Shown here: one piece after another, positions 33,665 through 46,007 of the stretch
How the letters are laid out: every line of letters begins with the position of its first letter
Numbering within the stretch: the stretch's first letter is position 1
Assembly (NCBI GenBank): GCA_008828725.1
Contig: MEHQ01000321.1
Span: 248,021 to 312,020, forward strand
Length of the DNA: 64,000 bases
DNA from: Saccharina japonica
Taxonomy: Eukaryota; Sar; Phaeophyceae; Laminariales; Laminariaceae
Reading direction: 5' to 3'
Translations under genes and position numbers: made by a program
Notes under the pieces: generated by a model
What the model was told of the DNA's origin: nothing
The model's input: only the letters and a program-made list of their open reading frames with translations
Database searches by the model: none

Positions 33665-33850
33665 CCTTCACCTCCTCTCGCCTCAGCGGATACCGGTCGT
33701 TTGAGCTCGTACCTCCGTTCGTCAGTGCGACTGCTGTATGCACAGAGGCCTGGTGATACAGCAGACGCTCCTATGTGGTCTGAGTCTGCTCTGCTATGGT
33801 CGACCTTTTTCCCGCATGCCCCTCTGCTCGGTCTTGTAGTTTGAGCCAAA
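33665..33850 (-). promoter_or_regulatory. Presumed 5' region of ZIP gene 1
   Basis: The 50 nt before the ATG align with gene 2 (CCTC..CAG..TACCG(G/A)(T/C)C), but the TATATATT tract of gene 2 is replaced by GGATACC-complement sequence. No other promoter element is convincing. Confidence 0.3.
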
Positions 33851-35300
33851 CATTTTCACATCCACGTTAGTTTTGATTGGCTGCTCGGTGTTCGGGGAAA
33901 TATTGTTTGATGGTTTTGCAAGGAAAGGCCGATATGAAATTTGCAGGGAAATTTGCTGCTGGAAATCTGGATATCTGGATATATCTGGTACTGCCTTGTG
34001 GACGTAAATGTAAGGACCGTTTGATGTTCATATTTATACTTTAACATCCTTTACATTTCCGTCCAAAGTGGCTCACAGAGATTCGTTTTGGAGTACGAGT
34101 ATACTTTTATCTCCTTGTTTTGCTGCAGATACTCGCGCACCATACTCGTACAGTATGGCCTCCCAGGGGGCTGACCATCGCTGCAACGGGTACTCGAATT
34201 ATGACCCCGTGTTGGCAGCGCCTATTCAGCAGGGAAGCGGCCTCCGAATTGATATGTCTCCGTATATGTCAGGGCATCCTCTTAGATATCAGGCGCTCTC
34301 TGCAACAAATTTTAGTTTGTCGAACTCACTTGAATGGACAATGAGATCTTGCTGAGATGAACAAAATTATCATAAAATGCCTGTAAAATGCGACAAATCG
34401 TGTGACACGACAAGAAACGTGACAAAATTTCGCGAATCATGATTTTGCTGTAATTTCCTTGGTCATATTCAAAACTTCTGACTTTTTATGATTCGTGACA
34501 AAATTCAAAATTCTTCCTGATTCTTCGTGTATTTTTTGTTCGTTATCGTGGGAGGAGGTCCAATACTGCTGCTGCTGCTGTTGCTGTATGCTCACAGGCA
34601 AAACGTGTAGACGCACTATTGGCAAATAGCTACCGTACCTGACAGCCCCGACCCCTGACAGAGGGTGGGACCCAAAATCGCCAGGGGGGCAGGCAATTAC
34701 TAGCACTGGCCTCAATCAGTACATGGGAACCTGCGACGCGGTTTACACACACCACTCAACCATGGTCGCGGGGGGGCACTCTGCTGTCTACTCTGTGGTG
34801 GCGGATTGCCCTTCTTCGTACTTCTCGAAGTATACTACTGGCAAGTGGAACAGAACACCCCCGGTATACCGTTATCTCAACGACGAGGAGTTGCTCGTTC
34901 CACGACGAGCAGAGAGGCAGCAATCACGGAGAGAGGCAGAGAGCGCCAAAATGGGCACAGCAGTCCGGGGTCTGGAGAGACTGCACTTCGCGTGGGTACA
35001 CAAAAACGCCGACTGGGAGGAAGCGAATGTTGGAGTTGGCTGGGACGGCTGCACTCTAGAAAACGGACACCAAAGCGCCCACCGGGCTGAGACGCGGACA
35101 GCTTACATCGCATAGGCGAGGGGGGCAGGGGCAAACAGTAACGGCGGGATGATGGGTCCACGCATAGGCTGGCAAAGGAAGCGGCTCGCGAAGCCCGTGC
35201 GAGATAGGAGGGGGACGAGGAACTATTAAGTGTGGTGGAAGCGACCTACAATAATATTCGAACCCTGGCTATGCAGAGAGAGAGAGAGAACGGGCAATGA
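33851..35300. other. Intergenic, no gene recognised
   Basis: AT-rich part 33880-34540 with repeated GGAAATTTGC, TCTGGATATC and CGTGACAAAATT(T/C) motifs. A (CTG)n run lies at 34566-34586 and a lone family D terminus (ATTCGAACCCTGG) at 35256. Overlapping frames at 34.7-35.1 kb have no recognised domain. Confidence 0.45.
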
Positions 35301-35596
35301 GGATGACGAGGTGAGAGACGAACAGCTTTGCCGTCGTAGCTTCATCGGCCTGCAGGAAACGAGGTGATCTGAAGGAGAGCATTCCCTGTCGCTGCGGGCC
35401 AGCAGACTACCAAACAGCAGGTGAGTGCTCTGCTTTGGGCAGGGGTGCGGGGATGACAAGGTGAAGGCTCAACACCATTCGCCTGCAGGAAACGAAGCGA
35501 TCTGGCTGGGGGGGCGCATTCGCTGCCGCTGCGGGCACGGAATCATTTTCTCTAGGCTGTGAAACTCCAGGCAAGTGCTCTGCTATGGGCAGGTGG
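35301..35596. repeat. Tandem duplication, ~150-bp unit
   Basis: Units 35301-35450 and 35452-35596 share GATGAC(G/A)AGGTGA, GCCTGCAGGAAACGA, ATTC(C/G)CTG(T/C)CGCTGCGGGC and AGTGCTCTGCT(T/A)TGGGCAGG. They have diverged by about a fifth in the shared blocks. Confidence 0.85.
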
Positions 35597-37206
35597 AAAC
35601 AGAGGGCAGGCAAGGACAATTGGCCTGGCAGACATCTTTCATAAGAAGCGATTTGCCCATACTGTCCGGTGTATGTCCAACAGTGTGTACACTATGTAAA
35701 ACACCATCATCTCGAACGCCGCCGTTGCTACTGGCGTGACCTCCAGTACGCCCCACGCTGGAGCATCCTCTCAACCTCTCGCCACATGCAACGCCCCCCC
35801 CCCCCCCGTGCCCGTCCCTTGTCGAACGGCCGTGTACAGTATGTTCTTGGATTATACCAATTTCGTCGCGCACTGCTCCCACTGGCAACACCAACGGCCC
35901 CGACCCCTGTCCCGCCTGATTCTTGAAAGGACAACTATTATTCCGCATACCACGTCTGTAACCGCCCTTTTCCCACACCGCCCCTTCCTCGCGCTAGAAC
36001 GGTTCCCGTAAGCGAACCCCTCGATCAAAATCCTCCCCTGTATGACGCGCACAGCTGACGTTGATCGCGATGTGCTTGAAGTTGTTTATTCTTGGACATC
36101 CTCGATTGGCCCCGAAAACAGCTCCCACGCGGTCCACACTCGTCCCTGCGAGGTCCTATCTCCTGTCGAAGGTGCTGCCATCTACAGTAGTGACCTCCTA
36201 CACCACAATCGCGCTGCCCCCCTCCCGTACCCCCCGTCGCAGGAACCTACCGCGGCTACGACGTTTCCATCGCAACCGATTGCGGTGGGTCCCCTCACAC
36301 CTCTGCTGCTGCCCCCCCTTCGACATATTTTTGGTCATAATCCGCCCGTAGTTGTTGTGGAAACCCGTAATAAACGCACAGCACTTGCCAACCCTCCCCC
36401 AAACAAAAAAAAATGTCTGAACAACAGCTTTACTGCCCGTCAACGCCCTTGCGTTTCCAGGGGTAGGGGGGTTATCGCACCTGGTGCCGCCTAGGCCATC
36501 GACTTCGGTTCCCCCTCATCGACCAACATTAATTCCGAGCCCCCTGTTCCGACCCGAGTAGGTCGTATTGTCTTGATGGTTTTGGCTGTTCCACCCTTCG
36601 CGTAGTTGGCTTGGACGCGCCTGCAGTGCCCTTAATTATTCGTTGGCGAGTGGCTCCCCCAACCGCGGCCCTTGTACCCTTTTTTTTTCGACGGCCAGGA
36701 TTCACCGCCATCTCGCTGGCACTCGATCTTATCGCGCTAAGCATGGGCCTGTTTGAACCCGGCAACTTGTTGTTATGAGTGTGTCTACAGCATGCGATGC
36801 CCCCTTCCAGTGCTAATCGAAGCATGCACGCAGAAACTGGTCATGTTCGTGTCGGCGCGCTTTGCGATCTGCCCATACCGCTCGCTGTTCGTGGGAGTAC
36901 CCCCCCCTCTCCCCATCTCCCCGCCGCCTACTCTTCCCCTCCCTCCTGCCTTGTCTCCCCCCACACACACACACCATGGCTGGCGTTCGCGTTAGATGAT
37001 GTATGCGGCGTGGAGAACCTCAACTCCGCACAAAGGGAATGCTCGCATCGCATACGAGTAGTGTGTACCGGGTAAGGCACGATATCCACGAGGCAGTTGC
37101 ATTGTATACCCTTTGTCTCTGGAAGTGGCCCTCCATAAAACAAATCAATTAATTCGACGCTGTCATCCACATGAATAAAGTCGGCCTCACGAGCGGTTAT
37201 TAATAG
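35597..37206. other. Intergenic, no gene recognised
   Basis: C-rich sequence with homopolymer C runs (35792-35804, 36900-36910) and numerous overlapping frames, the longest 150 codons at 36042-36494. None is recognisable. Confidence 0.45.
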
Positions 37207-37388
37207 GATGCAGCCCGTCCTTCCTACGACTCGCCGAACACCTCACAGACCTTCGCGCTTGGTGCAAGCAATGTCTGCCTGGTAGGTGAAAACCCGACGT
37301 GCTCCGTCCTGGCATCGCAGGGAAGCGAGGGTCTATGTTCATACGATTATGGCCATGCATGGCATGCGGCTAATGGGTACACCCCCCA
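37207..37388 (+). repeat. Dispersed repeat A, copy 3
   Basis: Shares with copy 1 the run from GACTCGCCGAACACCTCAC to GAGGGTCTATG and GGTACACCCCCC. It lacks the GC hairpin insertion of copy 1. Confidence 0.7.
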
Positions 37389-37593
37389 CTCCTGCCGTAG
37401 CACCGGGCTAAGCCGTATTGATACCGATGGGTGCTACGCTTGGGTTCTTGAAAATACTGTCGGGAGCATGGCACAGACGTCTTCGGGGTCTGGCACAGGC
37501 GGCCCAGTCCTTAGCAAAAGCGTCTGCGGGGCCACTTATATCAGCCCCGCGTGTCCTACTTTGGAGTTAAACACATTCGCGACCAGAAGCTGA
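37207..37593 (+). CDS. Unassigned 129-codon open frame starting in repeat A
   Basis: Open frame with no internal stop, preceded by TTATTAATAG, which is a plausible 3' splice site. The first ~60 codons are repeat A in the frame also kept in copies at 26.4 and 63.0 kb (DSPNTS, FALGASN, CLVGENPTCSV). The rest is unique and Cys/Gly/Ser/Thr-rich (NGYTPHSCRSTGLSRIDTDG, then SGSGTGGPVLSKSVCGATY), giving eight cysteines in all, as in a secreted or surface domain. There is no in-frame ATG near the start, so it would have to be an internal exon. No family is recognised. Unlike most chance frames here the peptide is not compositionally skewed. Confidence 0.28.
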   Translation, partial: DAARPSYDSPNTSQTFALGASNVCLVGENPTCSVLASQGSEGLCSYDYGHAWHAANGYTPHSCRSTGLSRIDTDGCYAWVLENTVGSMAQTSSGSGTGGPVLSKSVCGATYISPACPTLELNTFATRS

Positions 37594-40250
37594 AACTGCA
37601 TCAAAGCCGGCATTGGAGCGTACCGAGCATGGATACTCTGGATGGCTGTTGATGTTGTTTTGAGGTGTTTCGGACTGGTGCTACGGCAGGGGGTCGTTCT
37701 TAAGTACATTCTGTTCAGCGGGTGAGAGCCACTCCGTCGAGTGGCCAACTATACTTCTTCGCGGTTTATTAAGTCTAAACGCTTTACATTGTCGAGATAT
37801 GCACCACCATGGTATGCTCGCTATGTACTCTGCGACAACAACATATTTCTGCGTCCAGTTTTGAGTGAGGTACAGAGCCACTCGCCCGAGTGGAGTAAAC
37901 GTGGTAGTGAAAATCAGGCTACCCCTCCTACCGTAGCACAAGTCTTCGCTAGCCCGCGTGCCCACCGCAGCGACGCTTTCCGGGGATCCCTTGCGTCGTC
38001 CAACACGAAATGTACGCATTTTTCTGACAGAGAACGCCTCAATCGGTGAGCCAGTGACACCTGCGCTCCCCTCCACAATTCCGAAGTAACCCTTTTGCGA
38101 CGAAGACCTTAACGTCGGCGCCACCGCACGAAGCTACCTGATGTGCCCGCCCCCACGCTAAAGGGTGGGGGGGGCTGCTGTAGGGCCCAATATCTGCACT
38201 ACGAGAAACCAAGGGCAGCGCGTACAGCCAAGGGCTAAACGAATGGAAACAATGAAGGTGAAGAGGTGAGGCGTAAGGCAGTTCTTATTGTACCCAACTA
38301 CGAGTAGAGGCTATGTAGTGCACGAACAGCAGTTACGTCAGGCTAGATTGGTTCTTGACATTGTAATGTGTCTTTGAAATTTTACGTATTGAGCGGTGCT
38401 CGGGTTTTAGGTGCTTGACAATAACAAGAACGCCAAGTATATAATATGAGCTGCAATAATAGTGACGTGTAGTGCGAGCCGGGACGTTCTAAGACCGGCC
38501 TCCCAGGGCAAGGTTCGTGAAAAACTTGTTTTCTGATGTATCGCGCAATACTGGTACGTAGTGCTGTAGTTTAGTAGGCCCCTGAACAGACTTTCAAACG
38601 AGAAAGGGCCTCTTTACGATATGTTCAATCGGTACCTGGAGGCCGTGAGAATGAAGTGTACCGCACGCCCCCCACCGCCTTGCGCCCCTCTCCACGCCCG
38701 TCTTCACCATTGAGTTGACCCGGTCGACCTTTTACTTAGTGGCAGCCTCGCATAAGCAACCCACAAACACTTAACCCCCCCCCGCGCCCTATCATTGGAT
38801 AACAACTTACGTGGAGAAACCTCTAACCTGGTGAGTAAGATTGAGGCCCCGTACATCGACCAAGAAAACGTGTACATCTTGCAACGACTGAATGATAAAT
38901 CACGGACGATTTTGATTGCAGTTCATTGCACGGCCACCCTTCCCGCCTCCTTGCGAAAATTTTCTCAATATTAGTAGGCCCGCTTGCCACATCCGAAAGG
39001 CCGATCGGTGCGTTTTTTCCTCGGGGCTGACGCCGTTGCACCCCTGTGCGCCCCGACACATATGCATGCCTATTTACGATTTTCAGCCGATAAACGGCGC
39101 GGGGCGTGATCACCTGTCACCAAGGGCGTGGTCAGGAAGCGGTAACAACAGTAACAATGGAGTGAGCGCTCGACTAGACCGCCGCAACGACACTGTTGGC
39201 TCTCTGCACAAATTACCCCAGCTCGCTGGTGGGACGGCAGGTTGGCCAGTTGTGGGTCTCCAGCACAACCTTTTCAAGGCATCGCAGGTGCAGCGAAGTA
39301 AGCGCTCACCTGGGGTATACTGTCCTCGTGGGCGCTGAGAATGGAATGCAACACGGGTGCGGGTGGCATGGTCGGCACCGACGCTACCAGTACCTTGTTC
39401 TCCTGGAGTTTTGTTTCAGGTTCCCAACACCCCCCCTCGATGGCTTTAGCTTTTTCAGCAGGCATTTGTGAGGCCCGACATAGTTCGTCGGCTTGATCGA
39501 TGTTGAGTCGCCAGGAAGGGGGTCATAATGATTCGTCAGATCGGTGACAGCGTCGGGTCTGAAGAGACAAGACTGTGCGTTGGGAAGCTGGTGAAGGACG
39601 CAGCTCTCCACCACACCGAACCCTGTTGATCGCAAAGGTTACCTGAACAGTGTTGGGTCGAGGTCTAGTTCAAGAAACGGCTAGGTGAGTGTCAAGCAGT
39701 CCGGGACAAGCGTGAATGGCTTACCTGCTATATGCGATCGAGAATACCCCAGTGCCCACAAAACCGCCATCCACTTCCGTTTAGGGGGTTTCGGCATGTT
39801 TCCACCCGTGATCCTTTACGACAAAAATTGCGGTACTGGTACCGGTATCTGCGTGTAGAAGGGACGCCTCGTCCCGATCAGGAAATGCCATAGGGTGGGG
39901 AGGGACACTCCCACCAACAGAGACACACACCCACGCCACATGATGTCACTGAGAACGATGTGACAGTGCCCCGTAGGGCGCATGCGGGTTGAGCAAGGTC
40001 CAAGACTATTTATGTTGGCTCGGTACAAGTTAATTCCCACGATAATAGCTCAACAGTACGCTGTCCGCTGCCTCGACGACTCCGAACTGATCGAGATCGC
40101 GCTGCATTAATAGTACGCCCGGTAGACTACGGAAAATGAAGCCGAGAGCGGTCCATGGTGTCTCCGGATTCATCAAGGTCGCGCAAGTATACGTCGTATC
40201 CTGCGAGACGGAAAGGGTCTCGCGGGGCGGTGCCGTTATCTGCTAGAGAG
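37594..40250. other. Intergenic, no gene recognised
   Basis: A 147-codon minus frame (37681-38124) and a 140-codon plus frame (38916-39338) exist without recognisable domains. There is no repeat family apart from GC-rich short runs. Confidence 0.45.
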
Positions 40251-40254
40251 TTGG

Positions 40255-40960
40255 ATCATGGGTGCGCAATACCTGGCTTTCCATGGCCGTCGCATGGCAG
40301 CCCCATGGCAGTTCCATAACATTAATGAACGCTCGTGGACGTCCATGAACGTTCATGACAAAGCTATGGAACTACAATGTGACTGCTGTGGAAGTATGAA
40401 TCAGTGCCATAGAGTGCCCTGAACATGGCCATGGCACTTTAATGCTACGGCCATGAGCAGGTCGTGGGGCTGTCGCGAGACTGTTATGAGACATCACACA
40501 CGCTTTCATGTCGCTTTCATGATGCCACATGGAACCTCAGGAAACCCGGTGGCACCTCGCGGCATTTCCATACGACTTCCTGGCACCCCATGGCAGTGAA
40601 ATGACAGTGGCATGGCAGTGCCATGGCAATCCCACTGCATTTTCCGGGAAAGCTGCCATGAACCTGCCGCTGTCATCACAATCGTTTTTCATGGACGTTC
40701 ATGAAGGCACATGTATTGCATAAGAGTATCATGGAAGTGCCATGGAAGCCCATGAAACCGCACGAAGGCACACAAGGATCAATGAATGCCCGTAAACGCC
40801 AATCAAAGTGCCAGAAGACTTTCACGGAGGTGCCATGAAAGCCCATGGAAGTACCATGACAGTCTCATGGAAGTGCCATGAAAGCCCAAGCAAGCCCACG
40901 AAGTGCTATGAAGCACCGTGGGCGCGTCCATGGACGTTCACGAAAAAGCAAAAGGAATGT
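40255..40960. repeat. CCATGG / TTCATGAACG palindrome array
   Basis: Same character as 13.8-15.0 kb: GCCATGGCA, CATGGCAGTGCCATGG, TGCCATGAAAGCCCATG and TCATGAACGTTCATG recur at 10-30 bp spacing on both strands. No coding frame. Confidence 0.85.
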
Positions 40961-43900
40961 GCATCACCCAGTTAGACCCCCTTTCGTAGCGAGCTATATT
41001 TGAGGACAGGCATACACGATCCACCTATTCCCGGTGATATCATCGCTGCCAAACAAAATTCCAGAGCAGTGTGCTGCCTTCAAACATCTGAGCCACTACC
41101 AATAACCCCATACAACCGGTAGATGGCAGATTATTCATTGACAATGTTACACCAAATACAACTGTGCAAGCGAATTTCCTCGTAGTGCAGCGTCCTCGGC
41201 TTCTGTTGTCGAGGGGGTCACGCCTCTCTAAGTGACGTCGACCCAGCTCACCCCCTAAACGCCCCCGTCTTTGCGCGTCAACCTATTTTCCTTTTATTGC
41301 ACAGCGAAGCGCAATTCGCGTCTGGCTCGGTTTTTACTTTGTTCCAAGCTGTTACTACAGCAAATATACCGCCTCCTTTTGCCTGGGTTAAGGGTAGATA
41401 CTGTAACTCTGCTGTTACCGGTCCAGTCTGTGACCTCAGGTCCGGCCAGCCATCGTACCCCAGGCGTATGTGCTCCCGTGCATGACATAATCGAATGGGC
41501 AGTCTCGACTGATGTCTGTAGGAAGTACAGAGCAAACTTGCGTTATCATGTAACCGAATGGAGGGATTTCCATGTACCTGGGAAGGATTACTCATCGAAA
41601 CTGTCGTCGACCTCACCCCTCCCGCGAGGCCTGAGGTCGGGCTTTGATACAAGAACGAGTGCATATCCTCTCCGCTATCTCGTCACACACCGGGCTGAGT
41701 GTATACTTATTGCAGCTTTGTTTCTTTAACGGGCGCGGCAGACATTTGTTTTTCGTTCGCCTTTGCTGGGCTTAGTGCCACTCAAAAAGTTAAAACTTCC
41801 CCTCCGCCACGGCGTTGAGGCGCCTTTCGCATATTCCCGTATAGACCAGTCGGTTGTCCCGGTTATCTCGCTGTGGGAAAGTGGGCTTCCGGCAAGTGGG
41901 CATCCGGTGGTAGTAGAAGCTTCTTCTTGTGTCTCTTCGCGCTCCTCGGCAAACGCTTCCTGGTCGAGCCCGCGTCAGCTCGACCTCGTCCAGAACGTTG
42001 AACATTGTCTCCTCCCGCACCACATCGAGTCAACGTGATATAGTGGCTGCCATATCGAGTTAGTGTGCTACAGTACCTACTACTCGTTTGTGTATATTTA
42101 TTTCGGGATCCTGTTGCCAAACAGCACCCGCGGCACTCATAGAGAAAATTCCCTTGAAGGCCACGTAGTTTCCCGGGTCCCCTATATTTCGACTACATTT
42201 CCGACCAAAACTAGAACAAATGAGCTTCGGCGAATGGGTGGCCACCCTTCAATCGGATCACATCGTGCTTGTGTGCAATTGGGTTCTGTCAGCGGTTTAT
42301 GTTGGCAGAATAGAGTCAGTGGGTGCCTTGGTTGCCGTAGAGCTATAACGGCATAGACGTCGTGTATTGGCGCTGCTTGCTGTGTCGTGGTCTGTGACGA
42401 CCGCGGAGAGGGATGTGTAAGGGATGGAGTCCCACTTATCTGCAACACGAACGGTGGCTTTTTTTGTGGCCGTGCAGCTGTTTGCGACGGTGCGTGAATA
42501 AACTTTGAGGTAGAGGCCCAGGGAGGGAAACATGACAAAATCCGTGAGGATAGAAACCTCCTTGTTTTTGGTGCAGGTGAGCATGTGCGAAATAACTGAA
42601 CCACACGAATAGAACCCAAACACAAGAGGGGGCATGCTGTAATTCCGCACCTCTGAGCTCCCCGGAGGAAGTCCTCTCCACGTTGGCCTGAATGTCACGA
42701 AGAAAACGCAGATGGCGTCATTTCCAACCCCCAGCATTTAATGTACACAACGGGGACGCAGGTAGTAGTGTTTGCCTAAACACCGCATGTGTGACCTACC
42801 AAGGATAGACCGTAAAGTTGGTTATCCTGGATGTGGGTGCATTAACTTCTGTAATGTATGCAGCGAGGAATGATTGATAGAGACCACGCCCGCGTGGCGG
42901 TCCGCATATCTATAAGCTGGTGGTGCACGCAGTGAGGGGCAAGAATATATTGCATCGGAGATATGGCATGGAAGCTACACGCGTATTTTCCACCAGGTAC
43001 CCTGGTCTGTAGCAGTCCGCCGTGAGTGTGAGCCAGCGAACGAATTCCTCGTGGCACTGCTGTGATGCCTTTCAATTGAGGTCCATGCTCTGCTTGGCGG
43101 AACAATAAGCCATCATCAACCATCTTGCTCGACGGCTGTTCTAAACCACATGTTAAATTGTTTCAACCAGCAGTGCTGCAGCGTCTACATACATGTTGTG
43201 GTGCGAGACACACAAGAGGCCGGTGTGAAGGATAAAAACGGTCGTAGTTGCCGAACGTAAACATGCGCAGGACAATCGCACCAGGAACGTTCTCCCTACT
43301 ATGGGCAGTGGATTCCTCGTAGAAGAAACTTTCGCCACCACTTGACCTTTTATTGTAAAAACGGCTTGGCCTTTTAGATGGAAAGGAGACAATAAAACGG
43401 CAAACACTACACGACAGGTATACTGTAGTATCCTCAACACAGCATCGAACGTTCGGCACCAACGACGTCATAAAACATACCCCAAATTTGAGATCTACCC
43501 GTAGTTACTTATTAATCAGCTAAGAACAAGCAGCCACGGCACCCGAACGGAAAATGCGATTCGGGAGGACCTTGACGAGCGTTTGGCGGAGAGTATATCA
43601 TTTGCACGAGAAAAAAAAATGCCAATGCGAAAAACGCAGCCCACAAAGCAACGAACACAGCAACAACGCGAATAACACAAGCCAACGAAGGAGAACGACT
43701 GCCCGAAACAATGCATTGTGCGAACAAAACACGCCTGCTCGTTCCAAAGGACAGACGAAAGTATAGCACAAATGTGAATATCTCCTTTGCTGCGTCCAAG
43801 CTGCGCCTCCTACGAAGCGTGCTACATATACCCTCTCACATGCAATGCCTCTTGTAACGCTTAAAACATACCAGGTGTGATACGTGAACGGCCCGAACCA

Positions 43901-44270
43901 GAAAACACCGATGACACTACGTACAGGTGCGCCGATGTCGCTTCCTAAACTCCTCGCACACTGGGTGTTGCGGGGGTACCTGCTTAACGCGTCTAATTTA
44001 CCGACGACAAAAAAGCGCTTCCTTTGGGAGAAAGTACAGTCTACAGGGTGGAGGCAGGTGGGTCTCTCTGATGTCAAAATCCGTTTTGGGGCGCCTCAGC
44101 TCCAACCCACCAAAACGAGCTGGAACCTTCACCTGGAGACAACCGAGCACCGTGCCTCCCGCACGCCCGTCAAAACACCACCCGACATAAAGCACACGCA
44201 TGTATGCCTCCGCATGCGGAAATCCCGTGCATGCAGAGGTTCCTGCTTTGTTCCTAGACTTTCGGACGAC
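40961..44270. other. Intergenic, no gene recognised
   Basis: Unassigned minus frames at 42297-42737 (146 codons) and 42842-43471 (two same-frame segments parted by one TGA) are varied in composition but carry no motif I can name. Long frames of this kind are expected by chance several times in the window. Confidence 0.4.
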
Positions 44271-44278
44271 ATCGCGAC

Positions 44279-45862
44279 AAGAGATGGGCACCGGATGTCA
44301 CATTTGAAAAACCGAAAATCGGATAGGAAGCGTCACTATAAAAACAAAGCAAAAAACAGTTTACCCGGTTTTTCTTCTGCTGGTTTTAACCGGCTATCCG
44401 AAAACAGGTTTAACCGGTTTTGACACTTTAAAGCATCCATAATGTGGAAAACCATAGGTGGCCTTTCTTTTATTTGCACCCATATTACGTACCCTTGAGT
44501 GCGTGCTTTTCCCTGTTCCCAAATACGACTCTTCGAGATGGAACACCACGCGTACTGATGTTGGTCAACGGAAAACGTACTATTTAGAAAAACACGGCGT
44601 CGATTATCAGCAAAACCGCTACAATCAGACCCGCATACTCCACGTTTCCGAAGCTCCACAAACCACCAGGGCTAGCGTCGTGCGACGAGAATAATCAACA
44701 GCCGCCTTGCCCGGTTAGTCTACCTGCCACTGCTTCAAACCTCTGCAAAATCAAACTTATCCAGCCCGCATACTGTAAAACAAGGCATAAACCGGTGGGT
44801 AAAAGGGGCCGCAGGGGTAAGGGAAGACACCTACCTACCTGTGAACACGTCTTTTCTCCGGAAGGCCCCCGGAAGGTCGTTAAGTGTGAACACTCCTGCG
44901 AGTTGAACTAGAAAGTAAATGTGAGAAATAAAAAATAAACCACTGCATTCCGAAAATGCTCCAACATCTAAAAATAAGTACCTCCAACACGTCTCAGTAT
45001 TAACACATTTTATAGTGCAGTCACTTCAAGATAGTATACCGCCAGAAACCATGCCAATCTCACTCGGGATACTTTCATCCCTGCCTGTAGCAACGTACTC
45101 AATCTCCTTCTGCGATGAACTGGGAAATGTTGACATTTTCATCGCAGCTGTGCAATGGCGACTCATGCAAGCACCGCAAGCTACAGCAGTGTGAATGTCG
45201 AAACGGCAACTACTCTGTTGAACTCCCATCCACGGAAGCTCCTATAGTAGGTCGCCCTTTTCTGCGACACCATTTCCTTCTAACTCGAGGTCGGCGCCTT
45301 CATCCTCACCGCCCGAATTGGAATCCAAACCGACAAAGACTTGCTCGTCTGAGCTACTGCTATCGCCGTTTGCCGCATCCACGTCGTCTACGACAACCAC
45401 CTCTTGGCTCACGTAGGGGTAGTGGTGTGCGGGACTTGCGAGAAGAGATGGGTTGTGTGTTGTTTGGTGTGTGTGCGAGTATTGGGTGTGCCGGGTGGGG
45501 AATGTGCTGCACTGGACCTACCGACTTTCAGGTCGTCACGCCCCCCCCCACGTACTATCGCCTTGTTCATTGCTGCGGTAGTTTACACTTTCTAGAGTAG
45601 GCCCAATGGACGTTGGATCAACTAACTTTGACTGCCACACGTTCAATAACAAGTAATTCACTGCAGCAAGCTACGTATAACATACGTATACATGATAGCT
45701 ACTGCACGTTTTAGTTGTCCGTTTTTTCGGTTGAACCGGTGTTGGTCCGGTGTAACCGGTTAACCGGTTAAAACCTCCAGTTTGCTTCTGGAAAACCGAC
45801 TAACCACACACGCCTGCTGGGTTTCAAAAATATTTTGTTTTGTTATCCGGTGCCCATCTCTA
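44279..45862. mobile_element. 1.58-kb hAT-like element
   Basis: Ends are inverted: (A/T)AGAGATGGGCACCGGAT on the left and its complement on the right. An AGAGATGGGCA start is typical of hAT termini. The 8-bp flanks ATCGCGAC and ACCACGAC agree at six positions, as an aged 8-bp target duplication would. Subterminal ACCGGTT/AACCGG motifs are abundant at both ends (44368-44420, 45734-45772). It is too short to encode a full hAT transposase, so it is probably a deletion derivative. Confidence 0.7.
45242..45517 (-). pseudogene. Acidic open frame inside the hAT-like element
   Basis: 92 codons open on the minus strand without an ATG start, preceded by CGGTAG, a possible splice acceptor. The C-terminal part reads SQEVVVVDDVD, then SSSSDEQVFVGLDSNSGGED and LELEGNG before the stop. 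An acidic Ser/Asp/Glu tail suits the end of a transposase or other nuclear protein. It may be the residual 3' end of the element's original gene; no catalytic region remains. Confidence 0.35.
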
Positions 45863-46007
45863 ACCACGACTCACAGCAACGAAAACATTGTTTGGAAAAT
45901 ACCAAGCAAAACTATATCACGCCTGCCACCAGCACTGTCCGCTGCGACAATCCACAGCTTCTCAAGCTGGCTGCCTCTCGCCCTCGCCCTTCATGGATCC
46001 CCGTGAA

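Noticed and set aside
42842..43471. Two same-frame minus-strand segments parted by one TGA, as a gene with a recoded stop
   Set aside because: About 210 codons with one stop is expected a few times by chance in 64 kb on six frames, and no domain or splice support is seen.
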